From the NCBI GenBank assembly GCA_944372575.1, contig CALVZS010000008.1, positions 1 through 64,000 of the forward strand: a stretch of 64,000 nt of DNA, written 5' to 3'. Below are positions 45,336 to 53,802 of the stretch, in pieces. Positions within the stretch are counted from its first letter, which is position 1. Each line of letters opens with the position of its first letter. The translations under genes and the position numbers were made by a program. The notes under the pieces were generated by a model that ran no database searches, was not told the DNA's origin, and saw only the letters and a list, made by a program, of their open reading frames with translations. The stretch comes from an uncultured Clostridia bacterium (GTDB lineage Bacteria > Bacillota > Clostridia > Christensenellales > Borkfalkiaceae).

Positions 45336-46235
45336 ATGATCACGCTGGAAAGTTTTGACAAGAAACCCATCGCCGTCCATGTCTGGGAGGCGGCGTCGCC
45401 GCGCGCCGTCGTGCAGATCGTCCACGGTATGGCGGAACACGCCGCGCGCTATGCGGCGTTCGCGGCCTTTCTCAACGGCCACGGCTTTACGGTGGCGGCG
45501 GACGACCACCGCGGACACGGCCAGACGGACAGGAATACGCTCGGCTGGTGCGCCGGGGATATGTTCGCGGACACCGTGCGGGACGAGGCGCTGCTCACCG
45601 ACTATCTGAAGGAGAAGTACCGCGTCCCCGTCATCCTGTTCGGGTTCTCCTACGGTTCCTTCCTCACGCAGAGCTATCTTGGCGCCTTCTCCGGCAAGAT
45701 CGCGGGCGCGGTGATCGCGGGCAGCAGCTATAAAAAGGACGTTGAGGTGTACCTCGGCAGCGTGGTGGCGGCGCTCGGGTGCGCCTTCTGCGGAGAGAAA
45801 AAGCCCGCAAAACTCATCGAAAAGCTCTCCTTCGGCGCATATGCCAAAAAGTTTGCGGACGGCGAATGGCTGAGCACGGACGAGAACAGCAACCGGGCAT
45901 ATCATGCCGACCACTTCTGCGGGTTTACCTGCTCCTTCCGCTTTTACAGCGACTTCTTCCGCGGACTGCGCCGCCTCTACACGCGCAGATACGTTGCGGG
46001 GCTCCGGTGCGACCTGCCCGTCCTCATCGCCTCGGGCGCGGAGGATGCCGTGGGAAACATGGGCAGGGGCGTCAAGAAGCTCTACGCCTTTTACACGCGC
46101 CGGGCAAAGATGCGGCGCGTCACGCTGCGCCTGTTCGCGCATTCCCGCCACGAGTTCCTCAACGAGGCCGCCCGGCGGGAGGAGACGTGGAACGCGATGC
46201 TGGAATTTTTCTCCTCCGTCGTCGGGGAGAGGTAA
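45336..46235 (+). CDS. Alpha/beta hydrolase, lysophospholipase/monoacylglycerol-lipase-like
   Basis: 299 residues. QIVHGMAEHAARY near 28 (oxyanion region), DDHRGHGQTD near 57, nucleophile elbow GFSYGS with Ser near 105, an Asp in SGAEDAVGN near 232 and a His in AHSRHEFLNE near 272. This is the serine aminopeptidase S33/monoglyceride lipase pattern. There is no signal peptide. It would hydrolyse a small ester, perhaps lysophospholipid; the substrate is unproven. Confidence 0.88.
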   Translation: MITLESFDKKPIAVHVWEAASPRAVVQIVHGMAEHAARYAAFAAFLNGHGFTVAADDHRGHGQTDRNTLGWCAGDMFADTVRDEALLTDYLKEKYRVPVILFGFSYGSFLTQSYLGAFSGKIAGAVIAGSSYKKDVEVYLGSVVAALGCAFCGEKKPAKLIEKLSFGAYAKKFADGEWLSTDENSNRAYHADHFCGFTCSFRFYSDFFRGLRRLYTRRYVAGLRCDLPVLIASGAEDAVGNMGRGVKKLYAFYTRRAKMRRVTLRLFAHSRHEFLNEAARREETWNAMLEFFSSVVGER

Positions 46236-46243
46236 CGAGACGA

Positions 46244-46288
46244 AAAAAGTGCGCCCGCGGCAGATCTGCCGCGGGCGCATTTGGTTTT
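46244..46288. terminator. Bidirectional terminator (perfect palindrome)
   Basis: Bases 46250-46279 are a perfect 30-bp palindrome centred on AGATCT. The minus strand continues with CTTTTTTC and the plus strand with TTTGGTTTTTG. It separates the convergent hydrolase and SecB-like genes. Confidence 0.85.
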
Positions 46289-46291
46289 TGA

Positions 46292-46741
46292 TCAGTTCAC
46301 GACCTTGGGGTCGATGTTGAGCGTGTACTGTGAGCCGCCCCTGTCGTCGGGGAAGATGGTGGAGCCGGGGACGACGGGCAGCGTCAGGGGATTGATGAGT
46401 GCGTCCGCCGTCAGGTTGGCGACGGCCGCGCGCAGGTAGGGGAACATGGTCTCCGTTGCGTTGATGGCAAAGAAGCGCCTGTCCTCCTCCGTCTGCATGT
46501 TATTGACTTCGAACACGCCCACAAAGCGGGCGATGAGGTTGAAGGGCTTGGGGGATTCCTCCGTGCTTTCGATCTTGCACTCGAGAATGACGATGTTGAT
46601 CTTCGGGTTCTCGTTTGCGTGGCGGATCTGCCGCGAGAAGAGCGGCTTGATCTCAAATTTGGTGTCGGGCGTCGCCTTGATGGGATTGACCTTGAAGGAC
46701 AGCTCCTCCGCGGTCAGTGCTTTCATGGAATATTCGATCAT
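46292..46741 (-). CDS. SecB-like chaperone-fold protein
   Basis: 149 residues. The pattern fits the SecB fold: an N-terminal beta strand region, FNLIARFVGVFEVNN near 80 (compare SecB strands ending in a V-G-F-E/V type segment), then ATETMFPYLRAAVANLTADAL near 107, like the FPYAR helix of SecB, and a Pro-rich tail (LPVVPGSTIF). SecB keeps preproteins unfolded for SecA in diderms. In Bacillota such proteins are divergent, and some relatives act as toxin-antitoxin chaperones. No toxin-antitoxin pair is adjacent. The start ATG follows AGAGGTAAAG. Confidence 0.75.
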   Translation of the reverse strand: MIEYSMKALTAEELSFKVNPIKATPDTKFEIKPLFSRQIRHANENPKINIVILECKIESTEESPKPFNLIARFVGVFEVNNMQTEEDRRFFAINATETMFPYLRAAVANLTADALINPLTLPVVPGSTIFPDDRGGSQYTLNIDPKVVN

Positions 46742-46774
46742 GTACTTTACCTCTTGATTGGATGGATTGCACCT

Positions 46775-46803
46775 ATTTTACCATGCCTGCGGGCAAATGT
46801 CAA
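46775..46803 (-). promoter_or_regulatory. Promoter of the SecB-like gene
   Basis: Minus strand TTGACA (46803-46798), 17-bp spacer, TAAAAT (46780-46775). Confidence 0.7.
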
Positions 46804-46875
46804 CCCCTTTGGGCAGATCGCGCCGCCGGCTGAAAAAATTGCCGCAAAAAAATCAGAATACGGCAGACGAAACGC

Positions 46876-46903
46876 TTGCCTTTTTTACAAATCGGTATAT
46901 AAT
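46876..46903 (+). promoter_or_regulatory. Promoter of the MATE exporter gene
   Basis: TTGCCT (46876-46881), 16-bp spacer, consensus TATAAT (46898-46903). Confidence 0.6.
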
Positions 46904-46951
46904 ACTTGTATTTGCAGAAAAAAAGATATTTCCCATACAGGTACCCAAAAA

Positions 46952-48403
46952 ATGAATCAGTCGGCAAAGGGCATGAAAGACCTCACCAAGGGCAACCCGT
47001 TCAAACTCATCCTCTTCTTTGCGCTTCCCGTCTTTCTGGGCTGCGTCTTTCAGCAGCTCTACAATATGGCGGATACCATCATCGTGGGTAACACGGTGGG
47101 GCCGGAGGCCTTCACGGGCGTGGGGCTCACCGGCTCCATCACCTTCCTCGTCATCGGTTTTATGAACGGGCTGACGTCCGGCTTCTCCGTCAAGGTCGCC
47201 CAGCGCTACGGCGCGGGCGATGAGGAGGGCGTGCGCCGGGCGGTCGGCATGAGCTACCTTCTGAGCATCCTCATTGCCGTCGCCGTCACGGCAGTCGCCG
47301 CGCCGCTCACGGGCGCGCTGCTGCGCCTGATGCAGACGCCGCAGGCGTATTTTGACTACGCCTATTATTATCTGCTCGTTATCTTCTGCGGCATTCCCGC
47401 CACCGTCTTTTACAACATCGTCGCGGGGATGCTGCGCGCGGTGGGGGATTCCAAGACGCCGCTGTACTTCCTCGTCTTCTCGGCGGTGCTCAACGTGGGG
47501 CTGGACTTTCTATTCATCCTCGCGTTCCACATGCACTATACGGGCGCGGCGGTCGCCACGGTGCTTTCCCAGCTCGTTTCGGGCGCGCTCTGCCTTGCCG
47601 TCGCCGTCCGCCGCTATCCGCTCCTGCGGCCGGCCAAGCGGGACTTTGCCTGGGATGTCCGCCTCGCGTGGGCGCACCTGGCGCAGGGTCTTCCCATGGC
47701 GCTGCAGTTCTCCATCACGGCGATCGGCTGCATCGTGCAGCAGACGGCGCTTAACGGGCTGGATGCGACCCTGCCCGGCGTTGTCACGGCGTACACCGCC
47801 GCCTCCAAGATCGACGGCATCGCCACGCAGACCTTTGTTGCGATCGGCACCGCCATGGCGACGTATGCGGGGCAGAACTACGGCGCGGGCGACTTCGGCC
47901 GTATCCGCAAGGGCGTCCTCGTCGGGATGCTGTACAGCGTTGTCAGCGTAGCATTTGCCTTTATCTTTGACGTGGGGCTGTGCGAGCCGCTCATGCGTCT
48001 CTTTCTCAACACAGATCTGAGCGCCAACGTCGCGGCGCACTATGAAGAGGTGATCGCCTACGGCAGGCAGTACCTGCTCTGGCAGTGTTCCTTCTATCTC
48101 TTTCTCGGCGCCATCTACGTCTATCGCAACACGCTGCAGGGCATCGGCAGGAGCTTTGTCACCACCTTCGCGGGTGTCACGGAGCTGGCGGGGCGCATCG
48201 TTGCCTCCCTCCTCTTCGTGCGGCTGTGGGGATTTACGGGCATCTGCGTCTCCAACCCCGCTGCCTGGGTCGCCGCGGTCGCCTTCCTCGTCACGACGTA
48301 TACGCTGTGTATGCGCCGCGCAAAGCGGGCGGAGCATCCGGGCGATGTACCCCGCCGCACGCATCCGCGCCGCCGGGCGCTCGTACAGAAACGGGCATCA
48401 TAA
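46952..48403 (+). CDS. MATE-family multidrug/metabolite exporter
   Basis: 483 residues from ATG 46952. A second ATG at 46973 (MKDLTKGNPFKL) has AAAGG upstream and is also typical of the family. Twelve predicted membrane helices in two halves, with the hallmark FFALPVFLGCVFQQLYNMADTIIVG beginning near residue 22. MATE proteins export cationic drugs or metabolites by Na+ or H+ antiport; the substrate is unknown. The C-terminus ends in a basic tail (RRTHPRRR). Confidence 0.93.
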   Translation: MNQSAKGMKDLTKGNPFKLILFFALPVFLGCVFQQLYNMADTIIVGNTVGPEAFTGVGLTGSITFLVIGFMNGLTSGFSVKVAQRYGAGDEEGVRRAVGMSYLLSILIAVAVTAVAAPLTGALLRLMQTPQAYFDYAYYYLLVIFCGIPATVFYNIVAGMLRAVGDSKTPLYFLVFSAVLNVGLDFLFILAFHMHYTGAAVATVLSQLVSGALCLAVAVRRYPLLRPAKRDFAWDVRLAWAHLAQGLPMALQFSITAIGCIVQQTALNGLDATLPGVVTAYTAASKIDGIATQTFVAIGTAMATYAGQNYGAGDFGRIRKGVLVGMLYSVVSVAFAFIFDVGLCEPLMRLFLNTDLSANVAAHYEEVIAYGRQYLLWQCSFYLFLGAIYVYRNTLQGIGRSFVTTFAGVTELAGRIVASLLFVRLWGFTGICVSNPAAWVAAVAFLVTTYTLCMRRAKRAEHPGDVPRRTHPRRRALVQKRAS

Positions 48404-48410
48404 AACCGAT

Positions 48411-48436
48411 TCCCTCCCCTGCGGAGGGATTTTTTT
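48411..48436 (+). terminator. Terminator after the MATE gene
   Basis: TCCCTCC (48411-48417), loop CCTGC, GGAGGGA (48423-48429), followed by seven T. Confidence 0.85.
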
Positions 48437-48467
48437 AAAACAAGGGAAATCGGCGCACAATGGGGAT

Positions 48468-49010
48468 ATGCATACAACGCTTGCATCCCGCCGCACGGCG
48501 GCGGTCATCTTTTTATTCTTCCTCTTTTCCTTCCTCGGCTGGGCAATGGAGAAACTCTTTGTTTTTCTGACGACGGGCGTCAATGCCGACCGCGGCTTTC
48601 TGACGCTCCCGTTCTGCACGGTGTACGGCACGGGGCTGGTGCTGGCGCGCCTGCTGTTCGGGGAAATGCGCCTGCCGGCGCGCTATCCGTGGAACGCGCT
48701 GCTCTTGATCGGCTATATCGCGGCGGCGGCGTTTTTGTGTACGGCGGCGGAACTGTCCGTCGGACTGATCTTCGAGCACATAGCGGGGGTGCGGCTGTGG
48801 TCGTATGCGGGGATGCCGGGGGAATATCTCGGCTATGTCTGTCTGCCCGTGAGCGTCGGCTGGGGGCTGATGCTGCCTGTCGTCATGCGGGGGATCTGGC
48901 TGCCCCTTGAGGGGCGGCTTTCCCTCGCGCGCGGCGCGTGGCTGCCCGTTGTCAATGCAGTTCTCGCCGTTGCGCTTGCGGCGGATTTTCTCGTCACGCT
49001 TCTCGTCTGA
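48468..49010 (+). CDS. CmpB-family (putative ABC permease) membrane protein
   Basis: 180 residues, about five hydrophobic helices. FLFSFLGWAMEK near 17, RGFLTLPFCTVYGTG near 43 and LRLWSYAGMPGEYLGYVCLPVSVGWG (from about 107) match the Clostridia family often named putative ABC transporter permease (CmpB/PF06541 type); its function is not established. GGGG lies just before the ATG. Its 3' end overlaps the convergent amidohydrolase gene by 17 bp. Confidence 0.8.
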   Translation: MHTTLASRRTAAVIFLFFLFSFLGWAMEKLFVFLTTGVNADRGFLTLPFCTVYGTGLVLARLLFGEMRLPARYPWNALLLIGYIAAAAFLCTAAELSVGLIFEHIAGVRLWSYAGMPGEYLGYVCLPVSVGWGLMLPVVMRGIWLPLEGRLSLARGAWLPVVNAVLAVALAADFLVTLLV

Positions 49011-50421
49011 ACACGCATTCCCCGCGCATCCACGTCTCGCGCACGCGGGCTGTGCGGATGTCGGAGAGAGGATCGCCGTCCAGCAGGACAAAGTCGGCGC
49101 GGCAGCCGGGAGCAATGCGTCCCCTGTCCGCAAGGCCGTACTGTCCGGCAGCGTTTTCTGTCAGGGCCACAAGGGCGTCTCGTGCGCCGATCGCCTCGGC
49201 GCGGAACACGTTTCCGGCGGACGTCTCGCGCAAGACGGCACAACGCGCCGCTTCCAGCGGGTCGGGCGGGCAGACGGGCGCGTCCTGATGCAGCGTAAAG
49301 GGGATGCCGCGCGTGAGTGCCGATCTTGCGGGCGAGATGCGCTCCGCCCGCGCGCGGCCCAGGTTTTTGAGGTGTTCCTCTCCCCAGTGGAGGACGTGGG
49401 CGGGAAAGAAGGAGGGGATGACGCCCAGCCCTGCCGCTTTGTCCAGTTCGTCCTCTCCCAGGATCTGTCCGTGAATGAGCACGGGGCGGACGATGCGGCG
49501 TTCGCGTTCGGAGAGGCGGGACAGGGCATTCAGGAACACTTCTGCCGCGCCGTCCCCGTTGCAGTGGGCGAGCAGCTGCGCGCCCTCTCCGGCGGCATGG
49601 CGGCAGGCGGCGAAAACTTCCTCCTCCCGCATGAGGCAGACGCCCCTTCCGCCGCCGAGATACGCCTCGCGCAGGAAGGCGGTTTTCTGCTGCGGGGAGC
49701 CGTCCAGGAAGATCTTCATGCCGCCGATCCGGAAGCGCCGCGCCCCCGCAAAGCGCGCGCGTGCCTCGGCATAGTTGGCGGGGGAGGGGTAGGCGACGAC
49801 GTCGGCGAGCAGCGCGTTTTCGTGCAGCAGCATCTCGTAGAGGGGGAACATCTGCCGGGTGAGAAACCCCTCCTGCGCGAGCGTCATGCCGTGGGCGAGG
49901 TATTCCCTCTGCGCCTGCAAAAAGGCGGCGAACACGTCCCGGTCGCCGGGGGGCGGGATGCGCTGCGCGGCGGCGAGATATTCTTCTTCCTCCAGCCGCC
50001 CGCGTCCGGCGATGCCGAGCAGGGCACGGGCGGCCGCGTTGAACGTCCCCGCGTGGCCGGAGCGCATCTGCACATGCAGCGGCCGGGGATGGCGCTCGAA
50101 TGCCTCCTCTCCGGGCAGAACGCAGGCGTTCCGGATGCCGACGAGCTCGCCCTGCGCCAGATCGTGCAGGCGCGCGAAAGCCTCGGCGGCGGCGAGAAAG
50201 TCCTGCGCCGTGCGGCAGTACTGTCCGTCCGCCTGCAGCAGGGAGAGCGCACAGGCGAGGATGTGCGAATGTGCGTCGGGAAAGGCGGGCAGCACGCAGG
50301 CGCCGTGCAGGTCGCGCACGCGCCCGTAGGGCGGGCGCGCGGGGCAGAACGCCTCGCCGCCGACGCAGAATTCGCTGCCGCCCGAGAGGGGGAGCCGGCA
50401 GCCGGTGAACAGCGTCTTCAT
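48994..50421 (-). CDS. YtcJ-like metal-dependent amidohydrolase
   Basis: 475 residues. Amidohydrolase-3 layout: PDAHSHILACAL near 49 (HxH metal ligands), the DGSPQQKTAFL stretch near 242, AHCNGDGAAEVFLNAL near 285, HGQILGEDEL near 318, HQDAPVCPPDPLEAARCAV near 382 and the C-terminal GRIAPGCRADFVLLDGDPL. No signal peptide. Members hydrolyse amide or formamide-like bonds in varied substrates; specificity cannot be called. Confidence 0.87.
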   Translation of the reverse strand: MKTLFTGCRLPLSGGSEFCVGGEAFCPARPPYGRVRDLHGACVLPAFPDAHSHILACALSLLQADGQYCRTAQDFLAAAEAFARLHDLAQGELVGIRNACVLPGEEAFERHPRPLHVQMRSGHAGTFNAAARALLGIAGRGRLEEEEYLAAAQRIPPPGDRDVFAAFLQAQREYLAHGMTLAQEGFLTRQMFPLYEMLLHENALLADVVAYPSPANYAEARARFAGARRFRIGGMKIFLDGSPQQKTAFLREAYLGGGRGVCLMREEEVFAACRHAAGEGAQLLAHCNGDGAAEVFLNALSRLSERERRIVRPVLIHGQILGEDELDKAAGLGVIPSFFPAHVLHWGEEHLKNLGRARAERISPARSALTRGIPFTLHQDAPVCPPDPLEAARCAVLRETSAGNVFRAEAIGARDALVALTENAAGQYGLADRGRIAPGCRADFVLLDGDPLSDIRTARVRETWMRGECVFRREA

Positions 50422-50526
50422 GCGCGAAAGTATTGCCCGCGCGCGCGACGCATAAACGTCGGCGGGGCGTATGGCGGGAAATCGGCAAAAACTTTGCGAT
50501 TTATGGCAAAATTTTTTCCGAAAGGC

Positions 50527-50555
50527 TTGAAATTTGAACGTAAATGTTGTACAAT
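50527..50555 (+). promoter_or_regulatory. Promoter of ppdK
   Basis: TTGAAA (50527-50532), 17-bp spacer, TACAAT (50550-50555). Confidence 0.75.
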
Positions 50556-50597
50556 GGGTGTCAGCAATGATGAAATCAATCAGGAGGAATGGTATTC

Positions 50598-53243
50598 ATG
50601 GCTAAAAAGTATTGTTACCTTTTTACCGAGGGTAATGCAAAGATGCGCGAGCTTCTCGGCGGCAAGGGTGCAAACCTTGCGGAGATGACGAACATCGGAC
50701 TCCCCGTCCCCCAGGGCTTCACGATCACGACGGAAGCCTGCACGCAGTATTATGAGGACGGCCGCCAGATCAACCCCGAGATCCAGGCGGAGATCATGGA
50801 GTACATCGACAAGATGGAAAAGATCTGCGGCAAGAAGTTCGGCGACAAGGAGAACCCTCTGCTCGTCTCCGTCCGTTCGGGCGCGCGCGCTTCCATGCCC
50901 GGCATGATGGACACGATCCTCAACCTCGGCCTCAACGAGGAAGTGGTGGAGACGCTTGCCAAGAAGTCCGGCAATCCCCGTTGGGCATATGACTGCTACA
51001 GAAGATTCATTCAGATGTTCTCCGACGTCGTCATGGAAGTCGGCAAGAAGTATTTCGAAAAGCTCATCGACGAGATGAAGGAAAAGAAGGGCGTCACGCA
51101 GGACGTCGAGCTGACCGCGGACGATCTCAAGGAGCTTGCCAACCAGTTCAAGGCCGAGTACAAAAAGCAGCTCGGCAAGGACTTCCCCTCCGATCCCAAG
51201 GAGCAGCTCTTCGAGGCGATCAAGGCAGTCTTCCGTTCGTGGGACAACCCCCGCGCAAACGTCTATCGTATGGATCACGACATCCCTTACAGCTGGGGTA
51301 CCGCGGTCAACGTGCAGATGATGGCGTTCGGCAACATGGGCGACAACTGCGGCACGGGCGTCGCGTTCACGCGTAACCCCGCCACGGGCGAAAAGGGCCT
51401 CATGGGCGAGTTCCTCACCAACGCACAGGGCGAGGACGTCGTCGCCGGCGTGCGCACCCCCATGCCCATCTCCAAGATGGCAGAGGTGTTCCCCAAGGTG
51501 TACGAACAGTTCCAGGAAGTCTGCAAGATTCTTGAAAACCACTACCGCGATATGCAGGATATGGAGTTCACCGTCGAGAACGAGAAGCTCTATATGCTCC
51601 AGACGCGCAACGGCAAGCGCACGGCGGCTGCCGCCATCAAGATCGCCTGCGACCTCATTGACGAGGGCATGATCACCGAGCAGGAAGCGCTCATGCAGAT
51701 CGACGCGAAGTCGCTGGATATGCTTCTGCACCCGCAGTTCGATCCCAAGGCGCTCAAGGAAGCGGACAAGAACAACGTCGTCGGCAAGGGCATCGCTGCC
51801 TCTCCCGGCGCTGCGGCAGGTACCATCGTTTTCACGGCGGAGGATGCCGTCACAGAGGGCAAGAAGGGGAAGAAGGTCGTGCTCGTCCGTCTCGAGACGT
51901 CTCCCGAGGACATCGAGGGCATGAAGTTTGCGCAGGGCATCCTGACGGTGCGCGGCGGCCAGACCTCGCACGCGGCAGTCGTCGCGCGCGGCATGGGTAC
52001 CTGCTGCGTCTCCGGCTGCGGCGACATCAAGATGGATGAGGAGAACAAGCAGTTCACCCTCGCGGGCAAGGTGTTCAAGGAAGGCGATGCGCTCTCCCTG
52101 GACGGCTCCACGGGCAACATCTATGACTGTATTATCCCCACCGTTCCCGCCGATCCCAACTCCGGTTATTTCGGCCGCATCATGGAACTTGCAGACAAGT
52201 ACAAGGCGCTCGGCGTCAGAACGAATGCCGATACGCCCAAAGATGCAAAGCAGGCTGCCGCGTTCGGCGCGCAGGGTATCGGCCTTTGCCGCACCGAGCA
52301 CATGTTCTTCGGTCCCGCAAGGATCGGCGCCTTCCGCGAAATGATCTGCTCCGACACGGTCGAGGAGCGCGAGGCTGCGCTCGCTAAGATCGAGCCCATG
52401 CAGCAGGCGGACTTCGAGGGTCTCTTTGAGGCGCTGGGCGGCTATCCCGTCACCATCCGCTTCCTCGATCCTCCGCTTCATGAGTTCGTTCCCACCGAGG
52501 AGGCGGACATCGAGGCGCTCGCCAAGGCGCAGGGCAAGACGGTCGCGCAGATCAAGCAGATCATCTCCGACCTGCACGAGTTCAACCCCATGATGGGTCA
52601 CCGCGGTTGCCGCCTTACCGTCACCTATCCCGAGATCGCCGTCATGCAGACCAAGGCGGTCATCAAGGCGGCCATCAGCGTCAAGAAGAAGCATCCTGAC
52701 TGGAACATCGTCCCCGAGATCATGATCCCGCTCACGGGCGAAGCGAAGGAGATGAAGTTCGTCAAGGATATCGTCGTTAAGACGGCGGATGCGGTCATCA
52801 AGGAGATGAACGTCGAGCTCAAGTATGAGGTCGGCACGATGATCGAGATCCCCCGCGCGGCGCTCACGGCGGACGAGATCGCCAAGGAAGCGGAGTTCTT
52901 CTGCTTCGGCACCAACGACCTCACGCAGATGACGTTCGGCTTCTCGCGCGACGACGCCGGCAAGTTTCTGCCCGCATACTATGCGAACAAGATCTACGAA
53001 TCCGATCCGTTTGCCCGCCTTGACATCGTCGGTGTGGGTAAGCTGATGAAGATGGCGGTCGAGCTGGGCCGTCAGACCCGTCCCGAGCTGCACTGCGGTA
53101 TCTGCGGCGAGCACGGCGGCGATCCTTCGTCCATCGAGTTCTGCCACGATATCGGGCTCAACTATGTGTCCTGCTCGCCTTTCCGCGTCCCGATCGCAAG
53201 ACTTGCGGCCGCACAGGCGAATATCAAGAATCCTCGCAAGTAA
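50598..53243 (+). CDS. ppdK: Pyruvate, phosphate dikinase
   Basis: 881 residues from ATG 50598, 10 nt after GGAGG; an ATG at 50589 is too close to it. Interconverts pyruvate, ATP and phosphate with PEP, AMP and pyrophosphate. The ATP-grasp N-terminus has GGKGANLAEM near 20 and VRSGARASMPGMMDT near 94. The phosphohistidine domain carries GGQTSHAAVVARGMG (His near 458). The C-terminal TIM barrel has MGHRGCRLTVTYPE and the catalytic Cys in CGICGEHGGDP near 834. Codon use looks strongly biased, consistent with high expression in a PPi-linked glycolysis typical of anaerobes. Confidence 0.97.
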   Translation: MAKKYCYLFTEGNAKMRELLGGKGANLAEMTNIGLPVPQGFTITTEACTQYYEDGRQINPEIQAEIMEYIDKMEKICGKKFGDKENPLLVSVRSGARASMPGMMDTILNLGLNEEVVETLAKKSGNPRWAYDCYRRFIQMFSDVVMEVGKKYFEKLIDEMKEKKGVTQDVELTADDLKELANQFKAEYKKQLGKDFPSDPKEQLFEAIKAVFRSWDNPRANVYRMDHDIPYSWGTAVNVQMMAFGNMGDNCGTGVAFTRNPATGEKGLMGEFLTNAQGEDVVAGVRTPMPISKMAEVFPKVYEQFQEVCKILENHYRDMQDMEFTVENEKLYMLQTRNGKRTAAAAIKIACDLIDEGMITEQEALMQIDAKSLDMLLHPQFDPKALKEADKNNVVGKGIAASPGAAAGTIVFTAEDAVTEGKKGKKVVLVRLETSPEDIEGMKFAQGILTVRGGQTSHAAVVARGMGTCCVSGCGDIKMDEENKQFTLAGKVFKEGDALSLDGSTGNIYDCIIPTVPADPNSGYFGRIMELADKYKALGVRTNADTPKDAKQAAAFGAQGIGLCRTEHMFFGPARIGAFREMICSDTVEEREAALAKIEPMQQADFEGLFEALGGYPVTIRFLDPPLHEFVPTEEADIEALAKAQGKTVAQIKQIISDLHEFNPMMGHRGCRLTVTYPEIAVMQTKAVIKAAISVKKKHPDWNIVPEIMIPLTGEAKEMKFVKDIVVKTADAVIKEMNVELKYEVGTMIEIPRAALTADEIAKEAEFFCFGTNDLTQMTFGFSRDDAGKFLPAYYANKIYESDPFARLDIVGVGKLMKMAVELGRQTRPELHCGICGEHGGDPSSIEFCHDIGLNYVSCSPFRVPIARLAAAQANIKNPRK

Positions 53244-53257
53244 ATTTTTGAATAAAA

Positions 53258-53289
53258 AAGAAACCTGCCTTGCGCAGGTTTCTTTTTTT
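53258..53289 (+). terminator. Terminator of ppdK
   Basis: AGAAACCTGC (53259-53268), loop CTTGC, GCAGGTTTCT (53274-53283), then six more T. Confidence 0.95.
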
Positions 53290-53298
53290 GTATAAGAA

Positions 53299-53321
53299 AA
53301 CCCGCGGATAGTCCGCGGGTT
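53299..53321 (+). other. Second hairpin after ppdK
   Basis: AACCCGCGGA (53299-53308), loop TAG, TCCGCGGGTT (53312-53321); a perfect 10-bp stem with no T tract, 10 bp after the terminator. Possible backup terminator or start of the AT-rich island. Confidence 0.55.
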
Positions 53322-53338
53322 CAAGAGAGGCTATGCCG

Positions 53339-53470
53339 ATGAACAAAAAACGAGCAAAAGAAAAGGGAATAAGCAAAAAGGCAAAAAGAGAAGAAAAAGC
53401 AATGATAGAAAGCAAACGGGAAAATTAGAATAAGGAACAAAAAAGAGGAGCAAAGGCATAGGAGAAGAAA
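53339..53470 (+). other. Purine-rich, nearly T-free stretch
   Basis: About 130 nt are almost all A and G on the plus strand. ATG 53339, behind AGAGAGG, opens a 29-codon Lys/Glu-rich frame (MNKKRAKEKG start) ending at the TAG near 53426. Whether this is a real small protein or an unstructured A/G-rich RNA leader cannot be decided. Confidence 0.4.
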
Positions 53471-53614
53471 GTTAAGCACAGGAAAGGCCCGTTAACGGGC
53501 GGCAAGTAACAATCGCATGACTGCCAGGTCGTCATAAGCGCGGCTTGCGCGCCGCTGGTAGTATTAGGGCTAACTGCCCGAAAATGAAAAACCACCGGCT
53601 ATGCCGGTGGATAT
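53471..53614 (+). ncRNA. Structured RNA candidate, HEARO/OMEGA (IscB omega-RNA)-like
   Basis: Dense pairing potential in a non-coding AT-rich island: GCCCG-TTAA-CGGGC (53487-53500); GGCA (53501-53504) with TGCC (53522-53525); ATGAC (53517-53521) with GTCAT (53531-53535), which crosses the previous stem as a pseudoknot; GCGCG-GCTTG-CGCGC (53538-53552); GGTAGT (53557-53562) with ACTGCC (53573-53578); and the 3' hairpin CCACCGGC-TAT-GCCGGTGG (53592-53610). The GGCAAGTAAC segment, the pseudoknot and the ATGA before the last hairpin recall HEARO RNAs, the guide scaffolds of IscB nucleases. No IscB gene is in the window. The last hairpin also resembles IS200/IS605 ends, the main alternative. Class assignment is from memory of the motif, not a covariance search. 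Confidence 0.5.
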
Positions 53615-53736
53615 TTATTGCCGTCATTGCTGCTATATAGACTGTTCGGACTTATTTTGTTAGCGAATGAACATTGTCTTTAAGCCAAAACGATTAAAAA
53701 CGTTTATCGTAAGCAATCTCCACATAAATCGGACAC

Positions 53737-53764
53737 TTGATTTTTTGCGGATATATGGTATACT
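53737..53764 (+). promoter_or_regulatory. Promoter of the orphan 137-codon gene
   Basis: TTGATT (53737-53742), 16-bp spacer, TATACT (53759-53764). The 120 bp before it are AT-rich without another recognisable element. Confidence 0.7.
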
Positions 53765-53802
53765 TAAGTAAAAGAGGAAACAGAGGATCAGGAGGGGAAG
53801 TC

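Noticed and set aside
48460..48470. Alternative ATG at 48460 for the CmpB-family gene
   Set aside because: It is out of frame with the long coding sequence; ATG 48468 is in frame and preceded by GGGG.
50580..53324. 914-codon minus-strand frame opposite ppdK
   Set aside because: ppdK is unmistakable; the reverse frame is a by-product of its codon bias.
53592..53610. End of an intact IS200/IS605 insertion sequence
   Set aside because: The hairpin is similar, but no tnpA, tnpB or second end was found within the window; kept only as an alternative for the RNA candidate.
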